Shown piece after piece: positions 8,616 through 14,559 of a stretch of 14,559 nt of DNA. Under the pieces are notes generated by a model. That model searched no databases. It worked only from the letters and a program-made list of their open reading frames with translations, and was not told where the DNA came from. Origin of the DNA: Sandaracinaceae bacterium (lineage in GTDB: Bacteria; Myxococcota_A; Polyangia; Polyangiales; Sandaracinaceae); contig JANWYL010000051.1 of NCBI GenBank assembly GCA_025056955.1, forward strand, positions 1 to 14,559, read 5' to 3'. Every line of letters starts with the position of its first letter. Positions within the stretch are counted from its first letter, which is position 1. The position numbers were made by a program, and so were the translations under genes.

Positions 8616-9332
8616 CTATGCGTTTTTGAGCCGGCTCGGATAAAAAGCCGCTCCTCCAAAACGGGCCACAAGGGCCCCCATCCACAACACATCCATTCCT
8701 GTTCGTATCATCGAGGCCCAGCTGAGTTTGCTCCCCCGCCGATCGTGCCACTCCCAAAGGGGCTCCTCCCAAAATTCAGAAACGGAAAGCGGCTTGTCAG
8801 AATGAAGCAAACGACCAATCAATTCCACATCGAAGGCCCATCTCGATCGAAAAGGCTCGCTCAAGGCCTGGCGAAGCGCTGGATGATCCCGAAACAGCTT
8901 TGCCCCACACTGGGTGTCGTAAACCACAAGATCGAGAACGTTGGAAGCCGCTGTCGCGAAAACTCGACCGAGGTAGTGTCGCCACGCTTTGCGTTCGATT
9001 GTTGCCCCAAGCCGAGCGATGCGTGTCCCCATGAGCACCTGCACCTCCTTTTTTGATTCAAGTACATCGAGCAAACGGTGGAACTCCTTGGGAGGCGTGG
9101 CGAAATCCGCATCCAAATAGCCGACGATCCGGCTTCCAAATTCAAGCCCCCTGAGCATGCCCAGGCGCACTGCTTCTCCCTTGCCCAGGTTTGAAGCCAA
9201 GGAGAGGACTTCGACCCGCCCAGGGTGCTGCTTTTCAATCGATCGCAGCACATCGAGGGTCCGGTCTTTCGAGCCGTCGTCCACAAAAAGCACCCGGAGC
9301 CGCTCGTCATCGAGGAGGCATTTGACGGCCAA
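8616..9332 (-). CDS. Family 2 glycosyltransferase, N-terminus interrupted by TAG
   Basis: The protein resembles GT2 enzymes of the dolichyl/polyprenyl-phosphate sugar synthase type (ALG5/DPM1-like), which move a sugar from a nucleotide donor to a lipid phosphate at the membrane. From the TTG at 9332 it has 238 residues: FVDDGSKDRT (16-25), the metal-binding YLDADFATPP (72-81, D74 and D76), and DTQCGAKLF (139-147), diagnostic for this subgroup. No transmembrane helix is evident. The family's first strand and IPCYNEADRLD motif are encoded just upstream in the same frame (to 9374), but a TAG at 9377-9375 precedes them, directly after an ATG (9380-9378). The TTG is therefore an unconvincing start, with no Shine-Dalgarno, and it would omit a conserved nucleotide-binding strand. 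Either the gene carries a nonsense second codon or an error, or an unusual start is used. It is divergent from the thioredoxin gene and upstream of gltA. Confidence 0.75.
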   Translation of the reverse strand: MAVKCLLDDERLRVLFVDDGSKDRTLDVLRSIEKQHPGRVEVLSLASNLGKGEAVRLGMLRGLEFGSRIVGYLDADFATPPKEFHRLLDVLESKKEVQVLMGTRIARLGATIERKAWRHYLGRVFATAASNVLDLVVYDTQCGAKLFRDHPALRQALSEPFRSRWAFDVELIGRLLHSDKPLSVSEFWEEPLWEWHDRRGSKLSWASMIRTGMDVLWMGALVARFGGAAFYPSRLKNA

Positions 9333-9480
9333 GGGATCAAGCCGATCGGCTTCGTTGTAACAAGGAATCGTGAGCTACATCGAAGCGAGGATTTCACAAA
9401 AAACACCAGCTCAAAACCAGACCACAGCCTTGGCAATCGACAGAGATGCGCTAATCAGCTTTAAAGCACACAAGCAAAGA

Positions 9481-9486
9481 AAGGAG
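9481..9486 (+). promoter_or_regulatory. Ribosome binding site of the thioredoxin-rhodanese gene
   Basis: AAGGAG lies seven bases before the ATG at 9494 and fixes that start. No convincing promoter hexamers could be picked in the 113 bases between this gene and the divergent glycosyltransferase. Confidence 0.75.
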
Positions 9487-9493
9487 ACTTCTA

Positions 9494-10150
9494 ATGGCTG
9501 TTTCCCTTGTGGGTGAGGCCAACTTCGAAGCCGAAGTTGTGCGCTCAGAATTGCCTGTCCTCATCGATTTCTACGCCGATTGGTGCCAGCCCTGCCGCAT
9601 GCAGTCCCCGATTCTTGATCAGCTTTCTCAAGAACTTGAAGGAAAAGTGAAGATCGTTAAGGTCAACGTCGATCAAAGCCCGCGCTTGGCCGCGGCCTTT
9701 CAAGTTCAAGCCATCCCCATGCTTGCGGTGGTCCATCGCGGGGAGGTCGTCGCAATCTGGAACCGAGGCCTGGCCGATAAGAAAACGATTTTGCGTCTTC
9801 TTGAGCCGGTCCTCCCCCGATCGGCCATGGCAATTGAGGCCAAAGAGCTTGCGGTTCTTTTGCGCGAAAAGCGCGCGATTCCTGTCGATATCCGCGACGA
9901 GGCTTCCTTCCGCAGAAACAGAATTCCTGGCGCGATTCACATTCCCTTGGACTCGGTCGAAGCCCGTGCAGCAGAGCTTTTGCCCAAAGGTGGGCGCATC
10001 AAAGTCCTCTACTCGCGCACCGAAAGCGAAGCCAAAGAAATTGCCGAAAAACTCCAAAAAAAGGGGGTCGAAGTCGGCTACCTCGTCGGCGGCCTCCTCC
10101 ACTGGGAAGCCGATGGCTTTGAGGTCGAGCGGGGAGAGCCTAAAAACTGA
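9494..10150 (+). CDS. Thioredoxin-rhodanese fusion lacking the rhodanese cysteine
   Basis: This 218-residue protein joins two folds. Residues 1-108 are a thioredoxin: IDFYADWCQPCRM carries the redox pair C31/C34 (WCQPC instead of the usual WCGPC), and AIPMLAVV holds the cis-proline P75. Residues 113-210 are a rhodanese-like domain: VDIRDEASFRRNRIPGAIHI is the classic first half, and GYLVGGLLHWEADGF is the usual end. The active-site loop, normally with a sulfur-carrying cysteine (V-x-Y-C-x-x-G), reads VLYSRTESEA, so S174 replaces the cysteine. Sulfurtransferase activity is therefore unlikely, and the domain may bind a partner or regulate. There is no signal peptide, so it is cytoplasmic. The start is supported by AAGGAG at 9481-9486. 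It converges on the HEAT-repeat gene with only 11 bases between the stops. Thioredoxin activity is the likely function; targets are unknown. Confidence 0.92.
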   Translation: MAVSLVGEANFEAEVVRSELPVLIDFYADWCQPCRMQSPILDQLSQELEGKVKIVKVNVDQSPRLAAAFQVQAIPMLAVVHRGEVVAIWNRGLADKKTILRLLEPVLPRSAMAIEAKELAVLLREKRAIPVDIRDEASFRRNRIPGAIHIPLDSVEARAAELLPKGGRIKVLYSRTESEAKEIAEKLQKKGVEVGYLVGGLLHWEADGFEVERGEPKN

Positions 10151-10161
10151 GCGCCTTTTGC

Positions 10162-12729
10162 CTACTCAAGCCCAAACGCCATTGGATCCTCGATGAGGGG
10201 CGCTCCCCCTTGAATGCCCACTCCTTCAGGCAAGCGAATCGTGATTCTGCCCCTGCGATCGCTCTGCGTGTAAAGCATGCTCCCATCTTCAAAACGCAAA
10301 GCCACAAGGGCATGGCGCAAGGGAAGGCCACGAGGGTCTGTAAGAAGCACATCGAAAATGGGAAGCCGCAGCGCCCCTGAAGGCCCAATCTCCCCCACCT
10401 CTTTTTGACACGCTTTCCGCAAAAGCGGATCGAATTCCCCCTCCGCACACCAGCGAAGCGCAAGTCCGAATCGTCGCCCTTGGCATGCGCCTTGCGCATG
10501 CTTACAGGCCTCAAGCGCAACGATGCGAAGGGAGGGATGCCGGGATGGCTTCAAAAAAAGGGTGGGGTCAATCGCCTCACAATGGGCTCCCCCTTTGAGA
10601 AGGGCAAGCCATAGGTTGCCAAGAAGCGCAGGCTCCCTTCTGGAACTGGCAATCGTGCACAAGGCTTGGGATTCCTCGGCCGAAAGAGGTCTCCTTTGGG
10701 CCTGAAGGAGCCACGCGTGGCTCCAAGCCGAAGCCAATGGAAAGGGCGGTGCTTCGAGAGGGAGCTTGTCTTCTGACCAAAAGGCTTCAGGCACCTCGCG
10801 AAGCCATTTTATGCAAAAAGGCAGGCGGCATCCGGTTGCAAGCACTGCGCGGCCAAAGGCCACGGTGTCACTGGGCTCCCTCCCCTCCCTTTGCAAGCGA
10901 TTGGCTGCGCGCGCAACCGCTTCCCTCAATGCCTTTGCGGGCTCGCCCAAGCGAACGAGCGAAGAGGCCACAGCCGACACCAGGGCCTCTTCCGAAGACC
11001 CAAGCGCTTGCTCAACCCATGGCTCAAGGCGCCTTGCCTCTTCCAAGGGCAAGCGCTGAAAAATTGCCAAAAGCACAGAAATTCCTAAGGAACGATCGAT
11101 TGAAGCCTCTTGCAGGTTTTTTAAGATCGCATCGAACTCGGCCTTTCCTCCCATTCGGCCGAGCAATATGCCCGCGCTTTTTCGTTCAATCGGATGAGGA
11201 GAACCCAAAAGGGCAGAAAGCCCTGGTCCCAAGCGCGCCCAGATTTGAGGAGGGAGCTCCGGGCCCTCGGCCAAAGCCTCAAGGGCTTCGCGGCGAATCC
11301 TCGGGGATCCATCCAGCACAAGCCGAGCGAGCTCCTCTCCCCCCTCGAAACGAGCAACAAGCCCAAAAGCCCTGCGCCGCAATGCCTCCTCTTTCCAGCC
11401 CAAGGCCTCTTTCATCAAAATCCGCTTGCACTCAAGCCTTTCAAGGCGACCAAGCACCCCTCGCGCTTCGAGGCGTTCAAGCGCCCCAAGCGCTGCCTCG
11501 CGCTCGCCCTCGCCCTCAAGGCCACTTAAAACCCAAAAGAGGCCCTCATCCAGGGAAGGGGAAGGAGAAAGCACCTCCCCCAAGGCGCTGAGCAAAAGGC
11601 CCCTTGGGAGGCCCCGGGCAGCCCCAAGAAGGGCCCAAGCGAGCTCATCTCCTCCCTCAAGGGGCGCGATTTGAAGCAAAAGCCCACTCAAGCGCTGATC
11701 CAATGCCTCGCTTTCTTTGCCAAGGCGCTTTGCGATTTGGGCTTCGATGAAGCCCGGCCTGCGCCTGTGTTGAGTGCGAAGCGCCGCTTCAGCCGAAGGC
11801 GCAAGTTCATCATGGGCAAGCGCGCGAAAAAGGGCTTCCACCGCATCTTCGTGGTCGAGGCGCCCAAGCGCTGCACAAGCGCTTTGCAAAAGCCCCATCG
11901 AATCCGAAAAGCCCCTAAGTCCATCTTCCACCAGCCTTGAAAGCACGGGAGCTGCATCATGAATGCGCGCTCGCCCAAGCGCAGAGATGGCGATCTCTCG
12001 CACCTCAGGCGAGGGATCTTCAAGCGCTGCCATGATGAAATGAGAGGCGATCTCTCCATCGCCTTCCTCTTCGAGCAGCCGCGCAAGGCCTTGGAAGACG
12101 AGCTTTCTGAGCTCTGGGTCTTTTTCCCCAACCCGCAAAAGGAGGGCCCTTCTGGCCTCCCTTCCTCGCAAGTGCCCAAGGGCCTCAATGGCCTTCTCCC
12201 GCACCCTCGCATCGGGATCTCGAAGGAGCGCTGAGAGAATTTGGCTGCCCTCCTCAAGGCCAAGCAGGCCGATGGCAAGCGCCGCCTCTCCGCGGACCGA
12301 AGCCCGCCCATCCCTCAAAGCCCAAACCAAGCGCCCAAAACTCTCCCGATCACCGAGTCTCCCCTCAACCCGCACGGCAGTGGCGCGAAGCTCTGCATCT
12401 TCTAAGTCAAGCCATTTTCGGATTTCCTCAAGCGCATCCCGCAGACCAATCTCAGCTGCAGAAAGCGCCGCCTCTTTTTTTACCGCCGCGCTTTCATCTC
12501 GAAGGGCCCGAAGCACAAGCCCTCGCGCTGTCTCCTTGCCCAAAAACCGAAGCTCAATCGCTGCTTGGATCCGCTCCTCTTCATCGCCCTCTTCGAGCAA
12601 CCGCGCAATCCGATCGCGCGCTTCCTCGAGGCCAAAGGGCTGGGCCCTTGCACCCCCCAAAACCAAACAAAGGCCTAGCGCTCCCCAAAAGCCATGCCAC
12701 CCAAAATTCGACTTGCCTCCTCCACGCAT
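10162..12729 (-). CDS. Exported HEAT-repeat protein with C-terminal beta domain
   Basis: From the ATG at 12729 the protein has 855 residues. The first 29 look like a signal peptide: a basic start with K6, a hydrophobic core GALGLCLVLGG and the cleavage site ARA|Q. Residues from about 33 to 320 are HEAT/PBS-lyase-type helical repeats with a regular 30-residue period (for example LLRDPDARVREKAIEALGHL). Degenerate repeats continue to about 600. HEAT arrays form protein-binding solenoids. Residues 634-774 contain eight cysteines, as expected for an oxidising compartment. The tail (about 785-840, LLTDPRGLPLRHALVALRFE then DRRGRITIRLPEG) looks like a transthyretin/carboxypeptidase-regulatory beta sandwich. 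The open frame continues upstream to 13491, but that part is antisense to queE and shows no domain, and the signal peptide supports 12729. No strong Shine-Dalgarno is seen. It is probably periplasmic or secreted; function unknown. Confidence 0.85.
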   Translation of the reverse strand: MRGGGKSNFGWHGFWGALGLCLVLGGARAQPFGLEEARDRIARLLEEGDEEERIQAAIELRFLGKETARGLVLRALRDESAAVKKEAALSAAEIGLRDALEEIRKWLDLEDAELRATAVRVEGRLGDRESFGRLVWALRDGRASVRGEAALAIGLLGLEEGSQILSALLRDPDARVREKAIEALGHLRGREARRALLLRVGEKDPELRKLVFQGLARLLEEEGDGEIASHFIMAALEDPSPEVREIAISALGRARIHDAAPVLSRLVEDGLRGFSDSMGLLQSACAALGRLDHEDAVEALFRALAHDELAPSAEAALRTQHRRRPGFIEAQIAKRLGKESEALDQRLSGLLLQIAPLEGGDELAWALLGAARGLPRGLLLSALGEVLSPSPSLDEGLFWVLSGLEGEGEREAALGALERLEARGVLGRLERLECKRILMKEALGWKEEALRRRAFGLVARFEGGEELARLVLDGSPRIRREALEALAEGPELPPQIWARLGPGLSALLGSPHPIERKSAGILLGRMGGKAEFDAILKNLQEASIDRSLGISVLLAIFQRLPLEEARRLEPWVEQALGSSEEALVSAVASSLVRLGEPAKALREAVARAANRLQREGREPSDTVAFGRAVLATGCRLPFCIKWLREVPEAFWSEDKLPLEAPPFPLASAWSHAWLLQAQRRPLSAEESQALCTIASSRREPALLGNLWLALLKGGAHCEAIDPTLFLKPSRHPSLRIVALEACKHAQGACQGRRFGLALRWCAEGEFDPLLRKACQKEVGEIGPSGALRLPIFDVLLTDPRGLPLRHALVALRFEDGSMLYTQSDRRGRITIRLPEGVGIQGGAPLIEDPMAFGLE

Positions 12730-12753
12730 TTCGACCCAACTGATACTGATAGA

Positions 12754-13386
12754 GTGCCTTATTTTGTGAAAAGCATTTTCTTGACCCTCCAAGGCGAAGG
12801 CGCTCAAACGGGGCGGGCAGCTGTTTTTTTGCGATTTTCTGGCTGTAATCTCTGGAGTGGCCGCGAATCTGAGCGCGCCCGCGCCATCTGCTCTTTTTGC
12901 GATACCGATTTCGTTGGAACCGACGGCCCCGGAGGAGGCCGCTTTGAAAGCGCAGAAGCCCTTGCGCTTGCAGTGCGCAGCCACTGGCAAGGCCAAAGGG
13001 GCCGGCCATTTGTGGTCTGTACAGGCGGCGAGCCCCTCCTCCAGCTCGATCCCCCCCTGGTCGAGGCCCTCCACGCCCAGGGCTTTGAAATCGCAGTCGA
13101 AAGCAATGGCACACTTCCTCCCCCAGCTGGAATCGATTGGCTCACAGTGAGCCCCAAGGCCCGTGCCCCACTTCGCATCAAGCGCGGAAACGAGCTCAAG
13201 CTCGTCTTCCCCCAAGAGGGGGCAGAGCCCGAACGCTTTGAAGACCTCGACTTTGAGCATTTCTTCATTCAGCCCATGGATGGGCCCTCCTTTCAAAAAA
13301 ACCTCAAAGAAGCGATCGCTTACTGCCTCGCCAACCCCAAGTGGCGCCTTTCGCTTCAAACGCACAAACTGATCGGCATCCCATAG
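12754..13386 (+). CDS. queE: 7-carboxy-7-deazaguanine synthase
   Basis: QueE is a radical SAM enzyme that contracts 6-carboxy-tetrahydropterin to 7-carboxy-7-deazaguanine, the second step from QueD towards preQ0 and queuosine in tRNA. From the GTG at 12754 the protein has 210 residues. YFVKSIFLTLQGEG opens it as in the family. The cluster cysteines C31, C46 and C49 form CX14CX2C, the spacing I recall for the Burkholderia-type enzyme, within the typical SGCNLWSGRE and FCDTDFVGTDG. The SAM-binding GGE is at 91-93 (CTGGEPLLQLD). A longer frame begins at ATG 12694, but its extra 20 residues are not family-like and would overlap the divergent HEAT start, so I prefer GTG 12754; GTG 12766 is a third option. 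No clear Shine-Dalgarno precedes any of them. QueD follows after 6 bp. Confidence 0.93.
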   Translation: MPYFVKSIFLTLQGEGAQTGRAAVFLRFSGCNLWSGRESERARAICSFCDTDFVGTDGPGGGRFESAEALALAVRSHWQGQRGRPFVVCTGGEPLLQLDPPLVEALHAQGFEIAVESNGTLPPPAGIDWLTVSPKARAPLRIKRGNELKLVFPQEGAEPERFEDLDFEHFFIQPMDGPSFQKNLKEAIAYCLANPKWRLSLQTHKLIGIP

Positions 13387-13392
13387 AAAGCC

Positions 13393-13767
13393 ATGGCCCA
13401 ATTTGAAATCTGGCGTGAAATCCGTTTTGAAGCCGCCCATCGCCTCCCCCGTGTCCCCCCGGGCCACCGCTGCCACCGCCTCCACGGGCACTCATACACT
13501 GTCCGGGTCTACGTGCGTGGGGAAATCGACCCAGAACTTGGCTGGTTCATGGACCTCGAAGCCCTCAAAGCCCTCCTTGAGCCCATCCGCGAACGCCTTG
13601 ACCACCGCCTGCTCAACGAAATCGAAGGCCTTGAAAACCCCACAAGCGAAAACCTCGCCCGCTGGGTCTGGAACCACCTTGAACCCCTCCTCCCACCCAA
13701 CACAAAGCTCTCCCGAGTCGAAGTCATGGAAACCCCAAGCTCAGGCTGCCGTTACGAAGGCGACTGA
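13393..13767 (+). CDS. queD: 6-carboxy-5,6,7,8-tetrahydropterin synthase
   Basis: QueD converts dihydroneopterin triphosphate to 6-carboxy-tetrahydropterin, the substrate of QueE, in the cytoplasm. The 124-residue protein has normal family length. Zinc ligands H16, H31 and H33 are visible in EAAHRL and RLHGHSY. The catalytic cysteine C27 sits in GHRCHRLHGH, the Asp-His pair D70/H71 is in RLDHRLL, and the family markers PTSENLA (83-89) and VMETPSSGCRY (111-121) are intact. It starts 6 bp after queE and is surely in the same transcript. QueC, QueF and the GTP cyclohydrolase step are not in the window. Downstream lies a 420-base non-coding stretch beginning with two inverted repeats. Confidence 0.95.
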   Translation: MAQFEIWREIRFEAAHRLPRVPPGHRCHRLHGHSYTVRVYVRGEIDPELGWFMDLEALKALLEPIRERLDHRLLNEIEGLENPTSENLARWVWNHLEPLLPPNTKLSRVEVMETPSSGCRYEGD

Positions 13768-13796
13768 GCCCTGAGCCTCACACCCATTGAAGGCGG

Positions 13797-13811
13797 ATCG
13801 CACAATGCGAT
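13797..13811 (+). terminator. Short perfect hairpin after queD
   Basis: ATCGCA and TGCGAT form a perfect 6-bp stem with a CAA loop, 30 bases after the queD stop. There is no T-run after it, so an intrinsic terminator is uncertain; it may work together with the larger inverted repeat that begins 8 bases later. Confidence 0.3.
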
Positions 13812-13819
13812 AAGCCAAA

Positions 13820-13866
13820 GCCCGGGCCCGCTTTCGTGTAAGAACAAAAGCCCACGAGGCCCGGGC
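13820..13866 (+). repeat. Large GC-rich inverted repeat after queD
   Basis: GCCCGGGCC (13820-13828) and GGCCCGGGC (13858-13866) are perfect 9-base complements. Inside, TCGTG (13834-13838) pairs with CACGA (13853-13857), directly continuing the 3' arm, with a 5-base bulge on the 5' side and a 14-base loop. As RNA this would be a very stable stem-loop. No U-tract follows on either strand, so it may be a processing-stabilising 3' end, a non-classical terminator or part of a small RNA. Confidence 0.5.
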
Positions 13867-13881
13867 AAATTCAAGCGCAAC

Positions 13882-13907
13882 CACCCAAAACACCCAATCA
13901 CACCCAA
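13882..13907 (+). repeat. CACCCAA heptamer cluster with about 10-base phasing
   Basis: CACCCAA begins at 13882, 13891 and 13901, spaced 9 and 10 bases, close to one helical turn. Further copies begin at 13983 and 14084, and a variant CACCCAC begins at 13993. All are in the same orientation, upstream of the gene starting at 14188. This may be a protein-binding array or simple low-complexity sequence. Confidence 0.35.
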
Positions 13908-14004
13908 TTCTTGAAGACCCCATCACCAATCGCCACATCTCCACCAAAAGCAAGTCTTGAACCTAAGCTCGTTGACGCCAAACACCCAAAATCACCCACA
14001 TGGT

Positions 14005-14034
14005 CCATGGCATCACCAACCATGGCATCACCAA
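14005..14034 (+). repeat. Perfect 15-base tandem duplication
   Basis: CCATGGCATCACCAA occurs twice in direct succession (14005-14019 and 14020-14034). CCATGG within it is palindromic. Only two units are present, so this is a small tandem duplication rather than an array. Confidence 0.8.
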
Positions 14035-14171
14035 AACCCAAAACACCGAAACACTGCTCCGACATCCAGTTGAACTGAAGGCGCACCCAATAACGATGAG
14101 CTTTCATGCGCTACCCACGCCCATGAGCACATCCCAAACACCGCTTGGATGGTTGACTTGATGGGCAAGCC

Positions 14172-14180
14172 GGAGTAGGA
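14172..14180 (+). promoter_or_regulatory. Ribosome binding site of the gene at 14188
   Basis: GGAGTAGGA ends seven bases before the ATG at 14188 and supports that start. Confidence 0.6.
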
Positions 14181-14187
14181 AGCTCCC

Positions 14188-14559
14188 ATGCTCCCCTTCG
14201 CGCCAGGTGGGAGTCCCTATCGGGTTCAGGGAAAAACTCAAAAAAGCAAAAAAAGCCCATGGCTTTTGGTGTTTCTATTGATTGGAGTGGGTGGAAGCCT
14301 GCTCTTTTGGTTGGTTGGGCAAAAAGAAGGCCCCCCTTTCCCCCTTTTGGATGCCCACGATCTTTTGGCAAGTGAACGCCGATTCCCCCCCCTCGATCCC
14401 CCTCTTGAAAAGAGCATCTCAATCGAAGCCTTTTTCGATGCAGAGCTCCGCTCCCTCAGGGTGATCGAGCCGGGAGGAGATGGCCCCCTTAGGGTGCGCC
14501 GTGCCAATGGATTGGTTGTGCGCTTTAACCGACCCATGGTTGAGGCTTCTTTTGTTAAC
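14188..14559 (+). CDS. Membrane-anchored protein, 3' end cut off; possibly alpha-2-macroglobulin-like
   Basis: The frame from ATG 14188 stays open for 124 codons to the window end. A basic stretch (K16, K19, K21, K22) precedes a single hydrophobic segment at about 25-44 (WLLVFLLIGVGGSLLFWLVG), so this is either a signal anchor or an uncleaved leader with the rest outside the cytoplasmic membrane. There is no lipobox cysteine. A proline-rich linker follows. Near the edge, LVVRFNRPMVEASFV resembles the first strands of Ig-like or macroglobulin MG domains, where a V-x-F-x-x-P-M/V pattern is common. Bacterial alpha-2-macroglobulins are large envelope protease traps, and a similar N-terminal anchor would fit. 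This is inference from a short segment; other Ig-like surface proteins fit as well. A Shine-Dalgarno at 14172-14180 supports the start. Confidence 0.7.
   Translation, partial: MLPFAPGGSPYRVQGKTQKSKKSPWLLVFLLIGVGGSLLFWLVGQKEGPPFPLLDAHDLLASERRFPPLDPPLEKSISIEAFFDAELRSLRVIEPGGDGPLRVRRANGLVVRFNRPMVEASFVN

Larger units (their letters stand above)
13768..14187 (+). other. 420-base non-coding region after queD
   Basis: No convincing gene is present on either strand. The only open frames (13741-13953 and 13898-14107, minus strand) are short, overlap each other in different frames and have no recognisable domains. The plus strand is very poor in G over about 13867-14060 and rich in CA/CC. The region holds two inverted repeats, five copies of CACCCAA and a 15-base tandem duplication, described separately. 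It could be a transcription end plus upstream control region for the next gene. Confidence 0.6.

Noticed and set aside
8593..8616. Imperfect hairpin with TACC-ATAA-GGTA core at the end of the glycosyltransferase gene
   Set aside because: The perfect stem is only four base pairs, the outer pairing needs an internal loop, and there is no T-tract.
8861..9436. 191-codon minus-strand frame overlapping the glycosyltransferase start, considered as a frameshifted true N-terminus
   Set aside because: Its translation lacks any GT2 motif, whereas the IPCYNEADRLD motif is in the same frame as the downstream domain, so a stop codon and not a frameshift is the anomaly.
9430..9457. TTGGCA with TAATCA 16 bases later as a promoter for the thioredoxin gene
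   Set aside because: The -10 element matches the consensus at only two of six positions, so it is not supportable.
12730..13491. 254-codon upstream extension of the HEAT-repeat frame
   Set aside because: It runs antisense through queE, whose catalytic motifs are intact, and no domain is visible in it. A signal peptide at 12729 gives a better start.
13741..14107. Two short overlapping minus-strand frames in the queD downstream region, considered as a gene relic
   Set aside because: The 70- and 69-codon frames lie in different phases, show no family similarity I recognise, and are G/T-rich reflections of the skewed composition.
14154..14182. TTGACT followed after 17 bases by TAGGAA as a promoter for the gene at 14188
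   Set aside because: The -10 element would overlap the ribosome binding site, leaving it outside the transcript.
1..14559. CRISPR arrays, insertion sequences, phage genes, tRNA or rRNA genes
   Set aside because: I looked for spaced repeats, transposase or integrase motifs, terminal inverted repeats and tRNA-like arms and saw none that could be supported.

Overview
This window reads as a dense chromosomal segment from a GC-rich, Gram-negative-type bacterium, most likely a myxobacterium-like lineage (Myxococcota or the former Deltaproteobacteria). That assignment is inference. It rests on a very large TPR protein, a eukaryotic-type Ser/Thr kinase with the HRDVSP catalytic-loop variant and a C-terminal membrane segment, a NadD/DUF2520 pair, and secreted HEAT-repeat and Ig/alpha-2-macroglobulin-like proteins. 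I saw no tRNA, rRNA, CRISPR array, insertion sequence or phage gene. Most of the content is housekeeping and genome-core in character rather than accessory.

Layout. (1) 2-5726, plus strand: a tight three-gene run made of a giant TPR protein (5' end outside the window), nadD (2 bp gap) and a Rossmann/DUF2520 protein (ATGA overlap). The last two are linked to NAD(P): one makes NAD and the other has a dinucleotide-binding fold. (2) 5810-9380, minus strand: a family 2 glycosyltransferase whose apparent native start is an ATG followed directly by TAG, then citrate synthase (gltA) with its own good RBS and a candidate promoter, then a membrane-anchored Ser/Thr kinase whose ATG directly abuts the gltA stop. 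(3) 9494-10150, plus: a thioredoxin-rhodanese fusion in which the rhodanese cysteine is replaced by serine. (4) 10162-12729, minus: an 855-residue exported HEAT-repeat protein with a cysteine-rich C-terminal third and a terminal beta domain. (5) 12754-13767, plus: queE and queD, two consecutive enzymes of 7-deazaguanine (queuosine/preQ0) synthesis, starting only 24 bp from the divergent HEAT gene. (6) 13768-14187: a 420 bp G-poor non-coding stretch with two perfect inverted repeats, a helically phased CACCCAA heptamer cluster and a 15 bp tandem duplication. (7) 14188-end, plus: the start of a membrane-anchored protein, cut by the window edge, that may be a large Ig-like or alpha-2-macroglobulin-type protein.

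How they fit together. NadD supplies NAD, QueD and QueE act consecutively in one pathway (with QueC and later enzymes absent here), and the kinase is positioned to be co-translated with citrate synthase. I found no compelling evidence for a wholly new multi-gene system. The points most worth a second look are the nonsense codon 2 of the glycosyltransferase, the gltA-kinase junction, the Cys-less rhodanese fusion, the secreted HEAT/beta-domain protein, and the structured non-coding region after queD.
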